64,000 nt of DNA from Bisporella sp. PMI_857 (taxonomy: Eukaryota > Ascomycota > Leotiomycetes > Helotiales > Helotiaceae), in contig JAJSPD010000043.1 in the NCBI GenBank assembly GCA_021307315.1, forward strand, positions 348,004-412,003, given 5' to 3'. The notes beneath the pieces were generated by a model. The model worked only from the letters and a program-made list of their open reading frames with translations, had not been told where the DNA came from and made no database searches. The position numbers and the translations under genes were made by a program. This document shows positions 11,726 through 23,708 of the stretch, piece after piece. The stretch's first letter is position 1. Each line of letters opens with the position of its first letter.

Positions 11726-12791
11726 ATGATGATTGAAGGCCACACCACTTTTGACATACCTGTCGAGAAGGACATCACAATTCACGGCATCAAGTCCGGC
11801 AATGGCCCACCTCTGGTAAGCTCATTCTGTCTTGCGGCTGCCTTTTATTTCATGGGAGTTAGTAGCTAGAGAGCTGTCTCATGTACCATATTACATCTTT
11901 CCATTGGTCATGTCAACTTTTGAGAGGAAGTTTCTTTAAGTTGCTACACCTGTCTTTTGAGACAATGCTACAAATCTAACTAATTCTCAGCTCCTCCTCC
12001 ATGGCTTCCCCCAATCTCACCACATGTGGCACCTCATCACGCCTCAACTGAGCCCATCCTTCACCATCATCGCCATTGATCTCCGCGGCTATGGCGCCTC
12101 GTCCAAACCACCCGCTTCGCCCTCGCACGCCTCATATTCCAAATCCACAATGGCGCGCGACTGCGCCGCTGTGATGGCCACTCTCGGGTACGAAACCTTC
12201 TTTGTGATCTCCCATGACCGCGGCGCAAGAGTCGCGCACAAGCTATGTGTTGATTTCCCGGACCGGGTTCGGAAATGCATCTTGCTAGACATCTGTCCTA
12301 CGCTTACCATGTATGAGAAAATGAGCTCCCGATTCGCGAAGATCTACTGGAATTGGTTTTTCCTGGCCCAGCCGACTCCGTTCCCTGAGAAGGCCATCAC
12401 GGGGAACGCTGAGTTGTTCGCGGAGCGGTTCTTCTATGGGCATGCAGAGAGGTTTATCAAGGCGGAGGCGATGCAAGTGTATAAGGCGCAATTGAGGGAT
12501 ATGGAGGTGGTGACGGCCGCGTGCGAGGATTATCGCGCGGCGGGGACGGTGGATCTTGAGGAGGCGAGGAAGGACCTGGAGGATGGGAAGAAGGCAAGGT
12601 GTCCGATAAGGGTATTGTGGGGTGGAAAGGGGGCTACTGGGACGAATTTTGATGTTCTTGCCGAGTGGAGGGCTGTTAGCGAGGGAGAAGTCAGTGGAGA
12701 GCCGGTAGGGACTGGACACTGGATCCCGGAAGAGGTGCCAGATGTCGTGGTGAAACATGCTTTGGAATTTTTTGGTGACGAGACCGAATAG
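11726..12791 (+). CDS. alpha/beta hydrolase, haloacetate dehalogenase/epoxide hydrolase-like
   Basis: Exon 1 is 11726-11815 and exon 2 is 11991-12791, joined in phase 0 across a 175-nt intron (GTAAGC donor, TCTAACTAATTCTCAG end). The product has 296 residues, the usual family size. Family motifs appear in order: HGFPQSHHMW (oxyanion region), DLRGYGASSKP, SHDRGARVAHKL with the nucleophilic Asp in HDRG, the DICPT strand and GTGHWIPEE with the catalytic His near the C-terminus. An Asp nucleophile in the HDRG elbow is typical of fluoroacetate/haloacetate dehalogenases and soluble epoxide hydrolases, which form an alkyl-enzyme ester. The true substrate cannot be read from sequence. No signal peptide, so probably cytosolic. 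Confidence 0.9.
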
Positions 12792-13166
12792 AATGAATCT
12801 GAAATTGTGACCCACACGTTTTATTCGCTCCTTATCATTACCATATCCAAGCTTAGTTGCAGTTAAAAATATTCCTTTCATCGCTGACTCATTTAGGTTT
12901 GGCTGATTGGTGTAGGACCCGACGAAAGGTAACTTGCCGTTATCAAGGAATTTGCTCTAGCAATAAACTTGAAGACTCCTTTATTACTTAATTTTGCTTT
13001 CAAGAAATGAAGGTGTCTGGCTTGAAATACAGGGTAAAGGATGAGACATTCTCAAAGAGATATGTCTGAGCAATGGGCATGGAATTAGCTTTTGAGTAGT
13101 AAGTGTCTTAGCCCTAGTGGGTATACCTCATGCTCGTAGCAAGTCTTTTTCCAAAGACCGTGACGA
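12792..13166. other. convergent 3' intergenic region
   Basis: This is the 375 bp between the stop codons of two convergent genes (hydrolase on plus, MFS on minus). It holds both 3' ends and polyadenylation signals. No gene seen. Confidence 0.5.
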
Positions 13167-15192
13167 TTAAGTTCTGTTATCAGCTGGTCTCACATCCTCT
13201 GCAGTCCTCTCATGAGCATTTCCTCCTTCCGGATCCTCTACGGCTGTGCCTTCGCTGCTGTCAATGGCATCCTCTCTGACTCCCAAGCGAGTCGGTACAT
13301 CCTTACTGAGAGGATGGACCGCAATAAATAAACCCGACACTAGGCACCCAGCAGCAAAAGCAGCGTACTGCGAGTGATCAGCAATAACTCAATCCTCAGT
13401 GACAAAACTTACCATAATCCACACACTCCGCAGAGACCTCTGAAAGGCATCTCTAACCATGGCCTGCTGCTCAATAGGAAGCTTCCTAATCATCTCAACA
13501 TGGGCTGTAGCCTCACCTCCCGCAAGCTGCTCAGTAAACTCTCCTCCAAGCCCTGTAAAATTTGGTCTTTCCTTTGCCATCTCGTTTTGAAACACCACCC
13601 CACCAATGATAGCTGAGATAGCAGCAGATAATATCCTGGTAAACCCCATGGTTGCTGTGGCAGTCGCAACATCCTGCTCGTCAACGTTGGCTTGTAGTGC
13701 AAGCAGCGGGCCTTCAAAATTCATGCCTATCCCGGCACCGACTATCATTTGATATATGGCGATCTTAGGCCAATTTGCAGATGTGTCGAGATTGATGAGA
13801 AGACCAGTGCCGAGGACTGTCAGTAAGATACCCAGATAGACGGCTGAGATGTATTTGCCGGTGCGTTGGATGTAAATACCAGTTAAGGCAGCTGAACAGG
13901 TCTCTGTGAGGATGAAGGGAAGGAGGTAGACACCTGAGAGGAGAGGCCCAGCACTTAACACTGCCTGGAAGTAGAGTGGGAGGTAGTAAGCTATTCCGAT
14001 TAGGACGTACCCGTGGAAGAAGCACACGGTGAACGACGCTACCGAGGATAACGAGCGGAAGAGCCGGAGAGGAATCACCGGATGTTTCACAAACTTCCAC
14101 TCATTGAGGGAGAAGAGGAAATAGGTGAAAACGCCGAAAATTATGAGGTTTATGACGGTGGCAGACGACCAGGAAAATGTTTGCCCGCCAAAGTTGAGAC
14201 CTAGGAGGAGCATTAGGGTTGCACCGATAATGAGGATCGAGCCAGACCAGTCTATTGCGAGCAGGCCACGGAGGATCGGGGCATCTTGTTTTTCTTTGGG
14301 CATAGTAAAAATCAGGAGGAGAAATACTATGCCGGAGATAGGTACTACAACATTTCAAGTCACAAAAATGAAATTCGTTAAGACTATGACACTTACGATT
14401 GATCCAGAAACACCATCTCCAGCTAAAGGTGGTCGTGCATGTTAGCAAAACATAAAATCACACGGTGTAGGTATTTGCTCACGAAAGCTGCTGGGTGAAC
14501 ACTCCCCCAAGTACTGGCCCAATTCCGCTCGCAAAAGCCCACACCACACTCGTCAAACCAAAATACAAACTCCTGTCCCTCAAACTAAACAGGTCACTGA
14601 TCGTGATGTTAACCAACGTCAATAACCCGCTGGCACCTACACCCTGCACCACCCTACCTCCAAGAAACACACCTAACCCGCTTCCATCTTTCGCCAGAGC
14701 ACACATCAAGCTCCCTACGGCGAAAATGGCAATAGCAGTTAATAAGACTGGCTTGCGACCGAATAAATCGGAAATGTGGCCCCATGATGGCGTAGAAGCG
14801 CAGTTTCCGAGCACGTAGGAGGACCCTATCCAGGCGTAGCTGGAGGGCGAGGGGAAGGTGGATGCGATGGTGGGGAGGGCGGTGCTGATTATTGTGACGT
14901 CTATAGCAGCGACGAAGACGCATAAACAGAGGGAGGTCATTATGAATGCGATGCGGAGCTTGGGATGGGAGGTGATCGGCGTGGTGGTCAACGGAGCGGG
15001 TGAGGTAGGGGTTTCTGTTAATGGCGGAGGGACTGCTGGGACTTCTGGGACGGCAGAGGAGTTGGTGGTGAGAGGGGGTGGATCATGTTGCACAGTGTTT
15101 CTGAGGGAGTGTGGTTTGGGAGACGGGGGATGCTCAATGAGTGAGAGGACGGATAGGGGATAAGAGGCGGTGGTTGCGCCGGGATGATCCAT
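13167..15192 (-). CDS. MFS drug:H+ antiporter, DHA2-like (14-TM type)
   Basis: Four exons: 15192-14483, 14422-14397 (only 26 nt), 14344-13413 and 13367-13167. All phases agree and give 622 residues. Introns are about 45-60 nt, the first with a GCTAAC branch. A Pro/Thr-rich cytosolic N-terminus of about 85 residues precedes the first span (ending FVAAIDVTIISTALPTIAS). The loop GHISDLFGRKPVLL is the MFS motif A. GRVVQGVGASGLL and the segment around GIGPVLGGVFTQQ match the antiporter motif C region. Such proteins export toxins, drugs or small metabolites at the plasma membrane. No biosynthetic gene cluster is seen next door, so the substrate is open. The acidic hydrophilic tail (about 50 residues) is normal for the family. 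Confidence 0.92.
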
Positions 15193-16385
15193 TACAACAA
15201 ACTATTAATATATGGTATTTATGTAGAACGTAGGGCAACTAAATGATTGACTGGAAATATATGGAAATGTTGAGTAAAAACTGCAGTTTATATAGTATCG
15301 GGAAACCATTGACGAGGGATAGGCTTGGCATCACCCTTCAGCAAGCAACTCAGTTTTCACAACTAAATGAGAGTCGACTGAAGTGACTTGACGTTGGGGG
15401 GTGCGCTGAGCCCGTTTATTTTCTGCGCCGCTCGGCAAGGGACTGGGCGTGCATTGAATGTCAGCCAAGCCAGGGTTGATTAGTACTTTAATCAGCACCA
15501 AGAAGGATCTGAGACGAATGCTTTATTGCTGCTAGTAACCAAATATCTCGCTTGAGCTGATTGGATTACTGTTTTGCACAAATATTGAAGGAAAGATACT
15601 CAAAGTAATAGATAGAAGTATTAAGATCGATGTGGGCCCAATATCACCTCATGATCGGACAACTCGGAGTGTATCATCTGCTGAAGAAGTCTGCCCCTGA
15701 AATTATCGTTTAGGATTACGACAAAGCGCTTATATGTTGTAAAGCACACGATGTTGGATATATGAAGCCTCGCTGAAGCCTCACAATGAGAAATACAAAA
15801 CTAGTGGCTTGCCGTCCTTGTCGAATATTGAAATGTATAACATCAGGGAACTCTATCAACTTAATAGTGTCGTACTTTGCATGCTGGAACTGGATGGTGA
15901 TCGAGAATACCAACGACAAGCTAAATACATCAAATGTGAGCTTCATCTCACTTGCGCTGACGAATCACAGCGAAAAACTTACAAGAGTACTGATGCAGCA
16001 TTGGCAATATGCTTGCTGATCAAATTTCTATTTGGATCCACCGCAAACTTTGAAGATTGAAACATTTACTTTATAGATGATGTAGAGGCGGCTTGGGCGT
16101 ACTTGGGAGCAGTTTATATCAAGCAAGTTCATAACCTTAATATTACAATATGCGTGCTAGCAGGAACCATACCAAGAAGGCAAGAATAGAGGTCACCGCC
16201 AAGAATTGTCTTGGCAGGAACATCCGCTGCATTTCCTTTTCAGGATATCTTATGCTCATGATGTAATTCATACATCATTGGTATAGAATATGCAAGACAC
16301 CATACTGTTGGCAGCTACATGTAAGTCATATCTCTGTTCAAACTTTAGTAAACACTTCATACTCTACCCCATCTTGAACTCAACC
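15193..16385. other. intergenic, nothing recognised
   Basis: About 1.2 kb with the MFS promoter at its left end. Overlapping open frames at 15786-16060 show no domain. The DNA is moderately AT-rich with no clear repeat. Confidence 0.4.
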
Positions 16386-16928
16386 ATGTCTTTTCTACGA
16401 CCCTCCTCGAACATCTTACTCTCGTCCCGTCGAGCCGCGCCTCTTAGTGCACGCATACCTCCCCCTCTCCGCTACATCTCACCTACAATCCCTCGACTCT
16501 CGAATCAGGGATATGGCGAGGGAAAGGGGGATCCCGCGGCCGAGAACAGTGAGAGAAGCACGAAGACACAAGAAGGCCATGAACACCCAGGGCCCGCAGC
16601 GCCAGAGGGGAAGGGCAGTGGCGGCAGCCGGCCCACTAAAGCCAAACCCGAAGATGCATCTGCAAACTCTGGCGGGAGTAGATCAAAAGAAGTGAGGGAG
16701 ACGGGGTCCAGTCCTACGGGTGAGCAAATAAGGAATAGTTCAGTGGACGCAGAGACGAAGATTCATGATAATCAGACCCCAGGTACGGGAAACTAGGAGT
16801 ATAAGAAGGAGGTAGAGCAGCATAATAAGGAGTTTGAGCAGGGTCATGATCGGGCGAGCGCAGCAGCGGATGATAAGGTTGACAAGAAGTTCTGGAAAGA
16901 TAGGGTGATGATGAAAAATCTGACATAG
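16386..16928 (+). CDS. small mitochondrial protein with in-frame TAG stop
   Basis: The start at 16386 (CAACC before ATG) is preferred over the upstream ATG at 16290. The first 136 residues begin MSFLRPSSNILLSSRRAAPL, an Arg/Ser-rich mitochondrial presequence. A Gly/Pro/Glu-rich disordered stretch follows, with NQGYGEGKGDPAAEN and EHPGPAAPEGKGSGG, a pattern I know from conserved uncharacterised ascomycete mitochondrial proteins. The frame stops at TAG 16794-16796. It then continues open for 43 more codons to TAG 16926-16928, encoding EVEQHNKEFEQ and DKVDKKFWKD, which resemble the conserved C-terminus of the same family. No intron of credible length removes the stop in frame. It may be a nonsense allele, a readthrough gene or a recently shortened protein. 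Confidence 0.65.
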
Positions 16929-17793
16929 GCGCTAATATGTTTTCAGGTCATGGAGGACATGATGGGATGTAGTGCCATCTATATGCTACTTGTGCCCTGG
17001 TTACCTCCTCGGGATTGTGCCAACAAGTCTTCTCACTGAGCAGGCCTTTCTTCAAAGCTATTTCTTTTTTTTCTGCCCCCAAGATGATGTCGCGGTGTAG
17101 ATAGTTCTGGACTAATATTGTACATATCGATTGATATGTTGCTTCTTGCATCTCCATCAAATCGGCGATGAATAAGAATGCCAGCTTGGTGAAGCTCAAC
17201 TGAATCCCAAAAATTATTGTCTGAATAGCTACACCTAATCGTCTTCAACTCCCATGAAAGCATGATCCCGATGATCGAAAAATACATGACCCAAGCTCCC
17301 AAGCTAACCCCACACATTCTGCCCCATTCTGCCACATTCGATCCACTTTTTAATGGTTCAAGCGCCTGTGGCTGGAGCCCGAAGCAGGGGCCAAAGTGAC
17401 GTAATCCCTGTAATGATGGTAAACAAAAATCCATCCATGACGAGATCACCACCACACATGCAATTCTACGCTCATTCTACGCTGCTTATGGGAAATTTAA
17501 CACATTGCCATCTCCGAAGACCCTTGCCCATAGCCAATCATTGACCAAAAGCCACGGACTTGGGCGGTGAAAATCCCCCCCGCTAACAAAGAAATACGTC
17601 AGAGGTTTACCTTGCAGCTTCTAAGCGAAAAGAAGGCGACACCTCACCTCGTCTTTCCAACAAAGTCACCTCACCAAAACAAAACTCAAATCTGCTCCTG
17701 ATAAAGAGAGTCTCCTCGTACTGTCTTGTTTACAGTAATTGCGACAGACCTATTATCTACACCAATAGAACACGACACTAATCTTCTCGAAAT
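16929..17793. other. intergenic, promoter of the Ish1 gene
   Basis: About 865 bp. Minus-strand open frames here have no family resemblance. The right part (about 17570-17790) is a C/A-rich leader ahead of the Ish1-repeat gene, including CCCCGC-type tracts. No defined operator can be claimed. Confidence 0.4.
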
Positions 17794-19724
17794 ATGAAGC
17801 TCTTCTCACAGCTTCTGGTACTCGGCCTCGCAGCTGAAGCTACCGTTGCAAGCACATGGTTCAGTAAGAGTGGTAAGTTCAACCCAATCTCCTTTTTAAC
17901 TCGTCAGATTTCATATTCTATATACGCTCTGGAGTTTCTGGGAGCTTCGTTGCACTGAGGATACCATATCACGCCATCCCTTTCTTCAATCCCACCATAG
18001 CTTCAACCATCGTCATACTAATAAGAGGACATAGTATACAATAAATGGCATGAGACTGAGCTTGAGCGATGGCTTTCTGATCACAATGTACCATACCCAA
18101 CACCAGCAGACCGAAAAGATCTCGAGAACTTGGTGAAAGCAAATTGGCAAACCAGGGTCACTCAACCATACAATGATTGGGACGCCAAACAAATCAGCTC
18201 TTTCCTGTCAGACAAAGGTGTTGAGACGAAGGACTCTGCTGCTGTGAATAAAGATAGTTTATTAGCACAGGTTAAGAATTACTGGTATGAGACTGAGGAG
18301 AAGGCTGAAGATGCTTGGTCAAGTGTGAAGGATTGGATTTTTGACAGGTATTTTCTACCTTTCCTTTGTATGATTGAAAGTTAACTCTTCCCAGTTGGAG
18401 CGACTCTCAATTGAAAGCATTCGCCGACAAGCACGACATTCCCGTACCTCAACCACGCAAGCGTGACACTATCTTGTCTACTCTTCGGTCCAATTATGAA
18501 ACTGTTGCAACCAAGGTTGGCGAGACCGCTAGTTATCCCGGAAATTGGCTCTACTCTACCTGGTCTGAATCTGGTAAGCCTTCTCTTCATATTTGACCAC
18601 TGAAATTTTGGCTAATCCTCGTAGATTTGAAGGCGTGGCTCGATGAGCGAGGAATCCCAGTTCCGCAGCCAACAACCAGAGATAAGTTGATTGCCAGTGT
18701 TCGCCGGAACTCACGTATTGCTAGCTTAAAGGCAGCCGCCGCATCCGCTTCTGCTTCCCAATCAGCTGCCAATGCTGCCCAAACTCTCAGTGATAAGCTC
18801 CTTGACTCCTGGTCTGACTCTCAAATCAAGGCATGGGCCGATGAGAATGGTATAAAGGTTCCGCAAGGTAGCAGGCGCAATGAGTTGATTGCTATTGCGC
18901 GTAAGCATCGTGCTCAACTTACTGCCTCTGCATCTTCTGCTTTCGGAGCTGCTACTAGCAGCGCCGGGAATCAATACGCTAAGGCTACTGATGATGCTCA
19001 GTTGAAGGCTGAGGATGCTTTCAACTCTGCTTCTGCTACCTGGAGTGAGTCTCGTCTCAAGGCTTATCTCGATACACGTGGCGTTCCCGTTCCACAATCC
19101 GGTAAGAGGGATGAGCTCCTTGCCGCGGTTCGCTTGAATAGACACAAGGCAGCCACCGGCTGGTCAGCATGGACTTTCGATACCTGGACCATTGACAACT
19201 TAAAGAAATATCTAGCCCAATCCGGAAACAAAGCTGCTCAAAAAGCCAGCAAGCAGACTGATGCCACTCGTGAGCAACTGATCTCTGCTGCCCAAGAAGC
19301 ATACGCAACTGCCTCCAAATCTGGGGGAACTGCTTACGCATCTGTGACTTCATATCTCGCTCAGCAAACCGATGCCGCCAAGGACAGCATTTTCGATACC
19401 TGGTCTGAGTCTGAGCTTAAGAATTACCTCGACTCATATGGTTTCGACGTTCCTCAAGGATCCACCAAGAACCAATTGATTGCCTATGCTCGTAACTCCC
19501 GCAACTACTTTCAGTACGGCACAACTACTCCTCAAGGAACCCTGTGGGCCAAATTGAACAACGGCTATAACTGGGTCCTTGAACAATTGAATCTCGGCGC
19601 CGCGGCTGGAAAGAAGCAAGCAGAAGTGGCTGCCGACTCCGCCAAAGAAGGAGCTACTTATGCTAGCAACCGTGCCGACGAGGCTGCGCAGAAGGCTGGT
19701 GACAAGATCAAGGAGGAATTGTAA
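17794..19724 (+). CDS. secreted/ER Ish1-repeat (Msc1-like) stress protein
   Basis: Exons are 17794-17872, 18035-18347, 18395-18573 and 18625-19724. Phases agree and give 556 residues. A signal peptide (MKLFSQLLVLGLAAEATVA) is followed by eight copies of a ~35-residue module of the form W-S-[ED]-S-x-L-K-x-[WYF]-L-D-x-x-G-[IV]-x-V-P-Q, e.g. the copies starting TWSESRLKAYLD and TWSESELKNYLD. This is the Ish1 domain known from fission-yeast Ish1 and budding-yeast Msc1. These proteins localise to the nuclear envelope/ER and are linked to stress and stationary phase. Ala/Lys/Glu-rich helices separate and follow the repeats, giving a late-embryogenesis-protein look at the C-terminus. The seventh copy is the most diverged (TWTIDNLKKYLAQ). 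Confidence 0.92.
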
Positions 19725-20370
19725 GTTTGGGACAAATGGATGAATGATGAAGAGAGAGGAATAATGACAGTCTGTAACTACTATTAGCGGTTGGTTTTCA
19801 ATGGAGTGGCGGCATTTATGACTTTCAGGCCTCTCTGGTCATCATTCTTGAATCTTTGCGGCTTTAGGATAGGCATGGATGAGAAAAGATAGGTAGTTCA
19901 ATGAGATGATGTCTTTTATTTTTGCGTGTAGTGTGTGCGTTCACCACACATTAATCTCGCCAAAGCGTACCTGTAAGTAGAGATTCGGATAATCATTGGC
20001 ATATCAAGTGCTTTCCTTTTGTGTTCAATTGCTGCTTTGAAGTATGCCGGACTATTTTTGGCGCGTCAGATGCTCAACAGCCAACATGCCATCGTCGGCT
20101 GATCGCATCCGCCGTAGCACAATATGAGCAGAGTACCACCCGATTCGAGTAGCTGATAGGTATCTGCCCTGTCCAAGGTCACGCAAAGCGAAATCGTCTC
20201 TGGTTCTACGGCTGCTAGACCCGAAATCACGATTGAAGGGTGATTCGGCTCAACCTTGGTCCTTTCGCCCATACGCATCCCCGGCCACTCCTGCGCATGC
20301 CTCACCCATCCATAGCTGATGTGATGTTGATTTAGCTCTGCCCTCGCTTCCCAGAGCCAACCTTGTTCCA
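19725..20370. other. intergenic
   Basis: This is the 3' flank of the Ish1 gene and the promoter of the small membrane-protein gene. A minus-strand open frame (20066-20371) overlaps that promoter but has no family match and a low-complexity Trp/Glu start, so it is not called. Confidence 0.4.
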
Positions 20371-20730
20371 ATGCCCGTCAGAAAGTAGGCATCGTTTCCC
20401 CTCCGCCCCGGCTTCATTTCCCGGTTTTCCGCGCAAAACGCTAATCATCCCAGCCACCTCTCCCGCGCCAACGCAGGCTTGATAGCCGGTCTCGCAATCC
20501 TCATCCTCGGCCTTATCCTCCTCCTATTCTGGAGGCATCGAATACTTGGCGCGAAGAGGAGGGGGAGGGCTGGTGCCGCGTCTGCGAGGACGCTTGGCCT
20601 TCAGACGCGGCCTTCGAGCCGGCCGCCGTCTAGCGCTCCGATTTTGGAGCTGCATGCTGTTGAGAGGGGGGTGCCGCCGAGGTTGCCGGAGGTTAGTGCT
20701 CTTTGGGCGAAGATGAAAGGAGAGGGCTGA
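20371..20730 (+). CDS. small single-span membrane protein, two exons
   Basis: From ATG 20371 the frame hits TAG after five codons. A well-formed 69-nt intron (20385-20453: GTAGGC donor, ACGCTAATC branch, CATCCCAG acceptor) removes it and keeps phase. Exons 20371-20384 and 20454-20730 encode 96 residues. MPVRNHLSRANAG leads into one strongly hydrophobic span (LIAGLAILILGLILLLFW) and then an Arg-rich stop-transfer (RHRILGAKRRGRAG), so the C-terminal 50 residues are probably cytosolic. The tail is Pro/Ser-rich and ends ALWAKMKGEG. Function unknown. The quality of the splice signals is the main argument that it is real. Confidence 0.6.
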
Positions 20731-21461
20731 CGAGATACAGATTAGGAGGGTTTTTGAGATGGATGGGGTGAGGTGTGAGGTGGCTCCTTCGAAGGGCTGA
20801 AGCGGGTTTGGGGTGTGATATATGCGAGAGGTAGGATACTTGAGGATTTGGTATATTGAGATTTTAAGAACGCTCTTTCAAACCTTTTAGCTTATTGTCC
20901 ACTTTCACTGGCCACTATTTCTGCCTTGTAAGAATCCTGAACCACAGTTTGTGACAAGCCCACAACCTTCAATATTCCCTAACCAAGCGCCCTCAGGGTG
21001 AAAGCTTTATTCCAATACGAGTTGTCCTGAATTAATATTTATTTTCGAGGGCTGTAGCACGTTTAAATAGAAACGCCTGGTGCCTAAGCTAGTGCTGCCG
21101 GCATATGCAAGTGGGTAATCTGATCGATTGAGATGATGTCTGGGTTAAGATATATATCTTAGACATGGTGCTGAAGCCGTATCATATCGACCATACTGCG
21201 GCACGGAATATGCATGACATATAATAAGAAATCTCGTTCATTGAAATTCATGATAGCCAGAGGCTACTTAAGGAGAACCATGCTGTGCTGAGTTGGTGAA
21301 CTAGTGATAAGATTGCTATCGAATTGGCTGCAAGGGTGCTAGAATCTGGAGCTTGAGGATTCGAAACTCTCATTCCAATATTCAATTAACCGTCCGGTCC
21401 GTCCTTATTCCGAGCTGCACTGCCGGGCGAACTAGCTAGATGCTTGATATTCCTGCTGGAC
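20731..21461. other. intergenic, convergent 3' flank
   Basis: About 730 bp between two convergent genes, with an AT-rich middle (about 21030-21260). No gene or repeat recognised. Confidence 0.4.
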
Positions 21462-22438
21462 TTAGTCCTCATTCTCCTCATCCCCAAGCACCGATCCGTC
21501 CAAGTCTTCCTCCGATCGAAAGTCGTATGGGACGAGACGATCTTTCCAGGCGCCCAAAAATTTATCCCCATCCAACCTGCTAAGATCAAACACGAGCTTG
21601 CCTTTTCCTTCAGTATTGGATAACATCAGGAGATGACATTCGCTCCCGCTCACCTTTGAAAACAGCATGCGGTTGAGCTTTGGCTTGGGGTCACCCCGGC
21701 TGTTCTCTATGCCATTGTATTGGCGGCCCCAGCAGCAAGGAGGAGCGAAGTCCAGATAGTCCCAATGAGACTCCCAGACGTTGGTAATCCGGCGTACTCC
21801 CCCCTCGCGAGCCGTCCGGTGTGGAAGGCGATGCCGTAATCGTATAGCCCATATTCGATCTCTCCCGCGTACTCCGCATCATCCCACTCATCTTCCAAAG
21901 ATAGGCATTCGGATGTCGACAACGGTATCAGGCCAAGGATGCAGGTGTCCCGCTCGAGATTGAGATATACGGACCCCATATTCCTCTGGTTTGGGCCTGG
22001 GTTAGACCACACAAGTAGCCTTTTCGGGTAACGAGCGCGTGCGATGGCGCGAGAATCCTGGCTGGCAGCAAGGTGTGGTGATGCGAGCTGGACGGTGGGC
22101 CTAACGCGGCGGGTTTCGTCCTCCAGGGCGACTACGCGATGCTCTCCTTCTTGCTCCAAAGCACAAGACCAGATCTGGTCTTGGATTTCCTGCGGTAGGT
22201 TGCTGAAGATACGGAAGGTATCCAAGGTCGTGGTCGGAGTCTTCGGTGAGGTCTGCGCCACGAGGTCTTCAGGTATTGTCTTTTCTTCGATACTGGGATC
22301 GGTATCGGGATCCTTGACCAGCACTGGCAAGACTTCTACATTAGAAAGTTGAGATGGTGGTGGAATTTCCATGGTACCGCCTTGCGATATTGGCAACTCT
22401 TCTTCGAGGGTATAAGCTGCTTGTAAGTCACTTGTCAT
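21462..22438 (-). pseudogene. 2EXR-domain protein gene with a frameshift
   Basis: From ATG 22438 the frame encodes a Pro/Glu-rich N-terminus. A 2EXR domain follows (FRIFSNLPQEIQDQIWSCAL, then later CILGLIPLSTSE). This fungal-expanded fold resembles F-box-type starts and has no settled function. Past a six-G run on the coding strand (plus-strand C run 21799-21804) this frame degenerates and stops at 21707. Another frame takes over smoothly with NVWESHWDYLDFAPPCCWG and continues to a stop at 21462-21464 (...GDEENED). One missing base in the G run would explain the break. No GT-AG intron can bridge it. It could be a disabled gene or a homopolymer sequencing error. Confidence 0.65.
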
Positions 22439-23708
22439 AGAGCTTCCATCTGTCAAATGCCTTCCATGTTTAACGGTATTGCTTCTTTTGTATAGTGGAG
22501 GATGATCTTGAAGTGGAGGAATAGCAACCTCTTGATCTACTTTTATGGTGCTCACCGGGGGAAACAAATTACACAACAAAGAGTAAACTGAAACTTAATT
22601 AGAGTTTCCAGAATGGGCGGCGCAACGATTCTATGGTGATCTTAGCTCAGTAAACAGAGAATAGTGAAACTCAAGCTCTGGTTCTTAAATGAATTTACTT
22701 TTGAGTTTGTAAATCCTCAAAGGAAATTAAGTCAAAATATTCTACTAAGGTTTGTTGGATGCTTTATATACTGTAGCTCTCCTGATTTACTGCGGCTACT
22801 TTATTTACCAAGGCTCACTTTTATCGGGAGCCTCAGGCGCCCACACGTCAACCCACATACTGAGCTTGACTCGCCTTCTTCTCTTTTGCTTTCCTCAGTC
22901 GATTTGCAGCCCATAGCTACATACCCAATGCCAAGCTAATTCACTGCATCTGAGCCCCCAACTCGATCCCCCTGACCTACTTGAGGCCTTACAACTTTTG
23001 TTCTGGAGCCTCCGCGTGGCGACCTAACAGAAACGTCTCGTCTCTGAGTTGATGAATTCAATTTCTTGTTTTCCTATTCCGCTTTGGTTTCATTATAGGT
23101 GTAGCTCATGGTCTGGATGTAGAGCATACCTCATACATCTGTGCTTGCAATATTAGTTGCCGTTTCTTTACATAGTATATAGAGATTTGCGCTTTGGAAA
23201 CGCCTCATGTGGAGGAACCTTCTCCCCTCCCTCCTCATCTGCCATATTAAAAATGAATGATGCTCAGTCATCTGCTGCAAGGCTGGAGTTCGTACATTTC
23301 TCAACCGGCTACTTTGCGTGACCTTCTTTGTTATTCATCGTTGCTTTTATTAACATAAACACTTAATGCGAAGATAGCAGTACTTGATCGCTGATTAAGC
23401 ACGCGATCAAGCCAGGCTATCGGGATTTTGATTTACGATTCGTGTAGTGAAATATTTTAAGCTTTAAAACGACATCGCAAAATTTTGTGGGAGTGGTCAC
23501 GCTTGACAGAGACTGAACCACGAGCATCGTATTTCTTGTCTAGCTTGAATTTCGCATACATGTTAACGACTTTGTATTCACTCTTCCGTACGGTGTTCGG
23601 TTGTAGGACCGAGGACATGAAATTCGCTGAATCTGTTAAGGCTGAAATGTAACCCCCCAATCTTCACAAAGTCCAGTCATCCTATTAACGGACAAGAAGG
23701 GGTATTCG
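22439..23708. other. intergenic, AT-rich, nothing recognised
   Basis: About 1.27 kb. The 5' extension of the 2EXR frame (to 22579) lacks an ATG and may be leader or an untraced exon. The rest holds short open frames only and shows no repeat ends. Confidence 0.35.

Noticed and set aside
12285..12881. 198-codon minus-strand open frame
   Set aside because: Antisense of the hydrolase gene; Arg/His/Pro-rich shadow without domains.
16783..16796. GT..AG span that would remove the TAG in the mitochondrial protein
   Set aside because: Only 14 nt and not a multiple of three; cannot be a spliceosomal intron.
20066..20371. 101-codon minus-strand open frame
   Set aside because: Overlaps the start of the small membrane-protein gene, no family resemblance.
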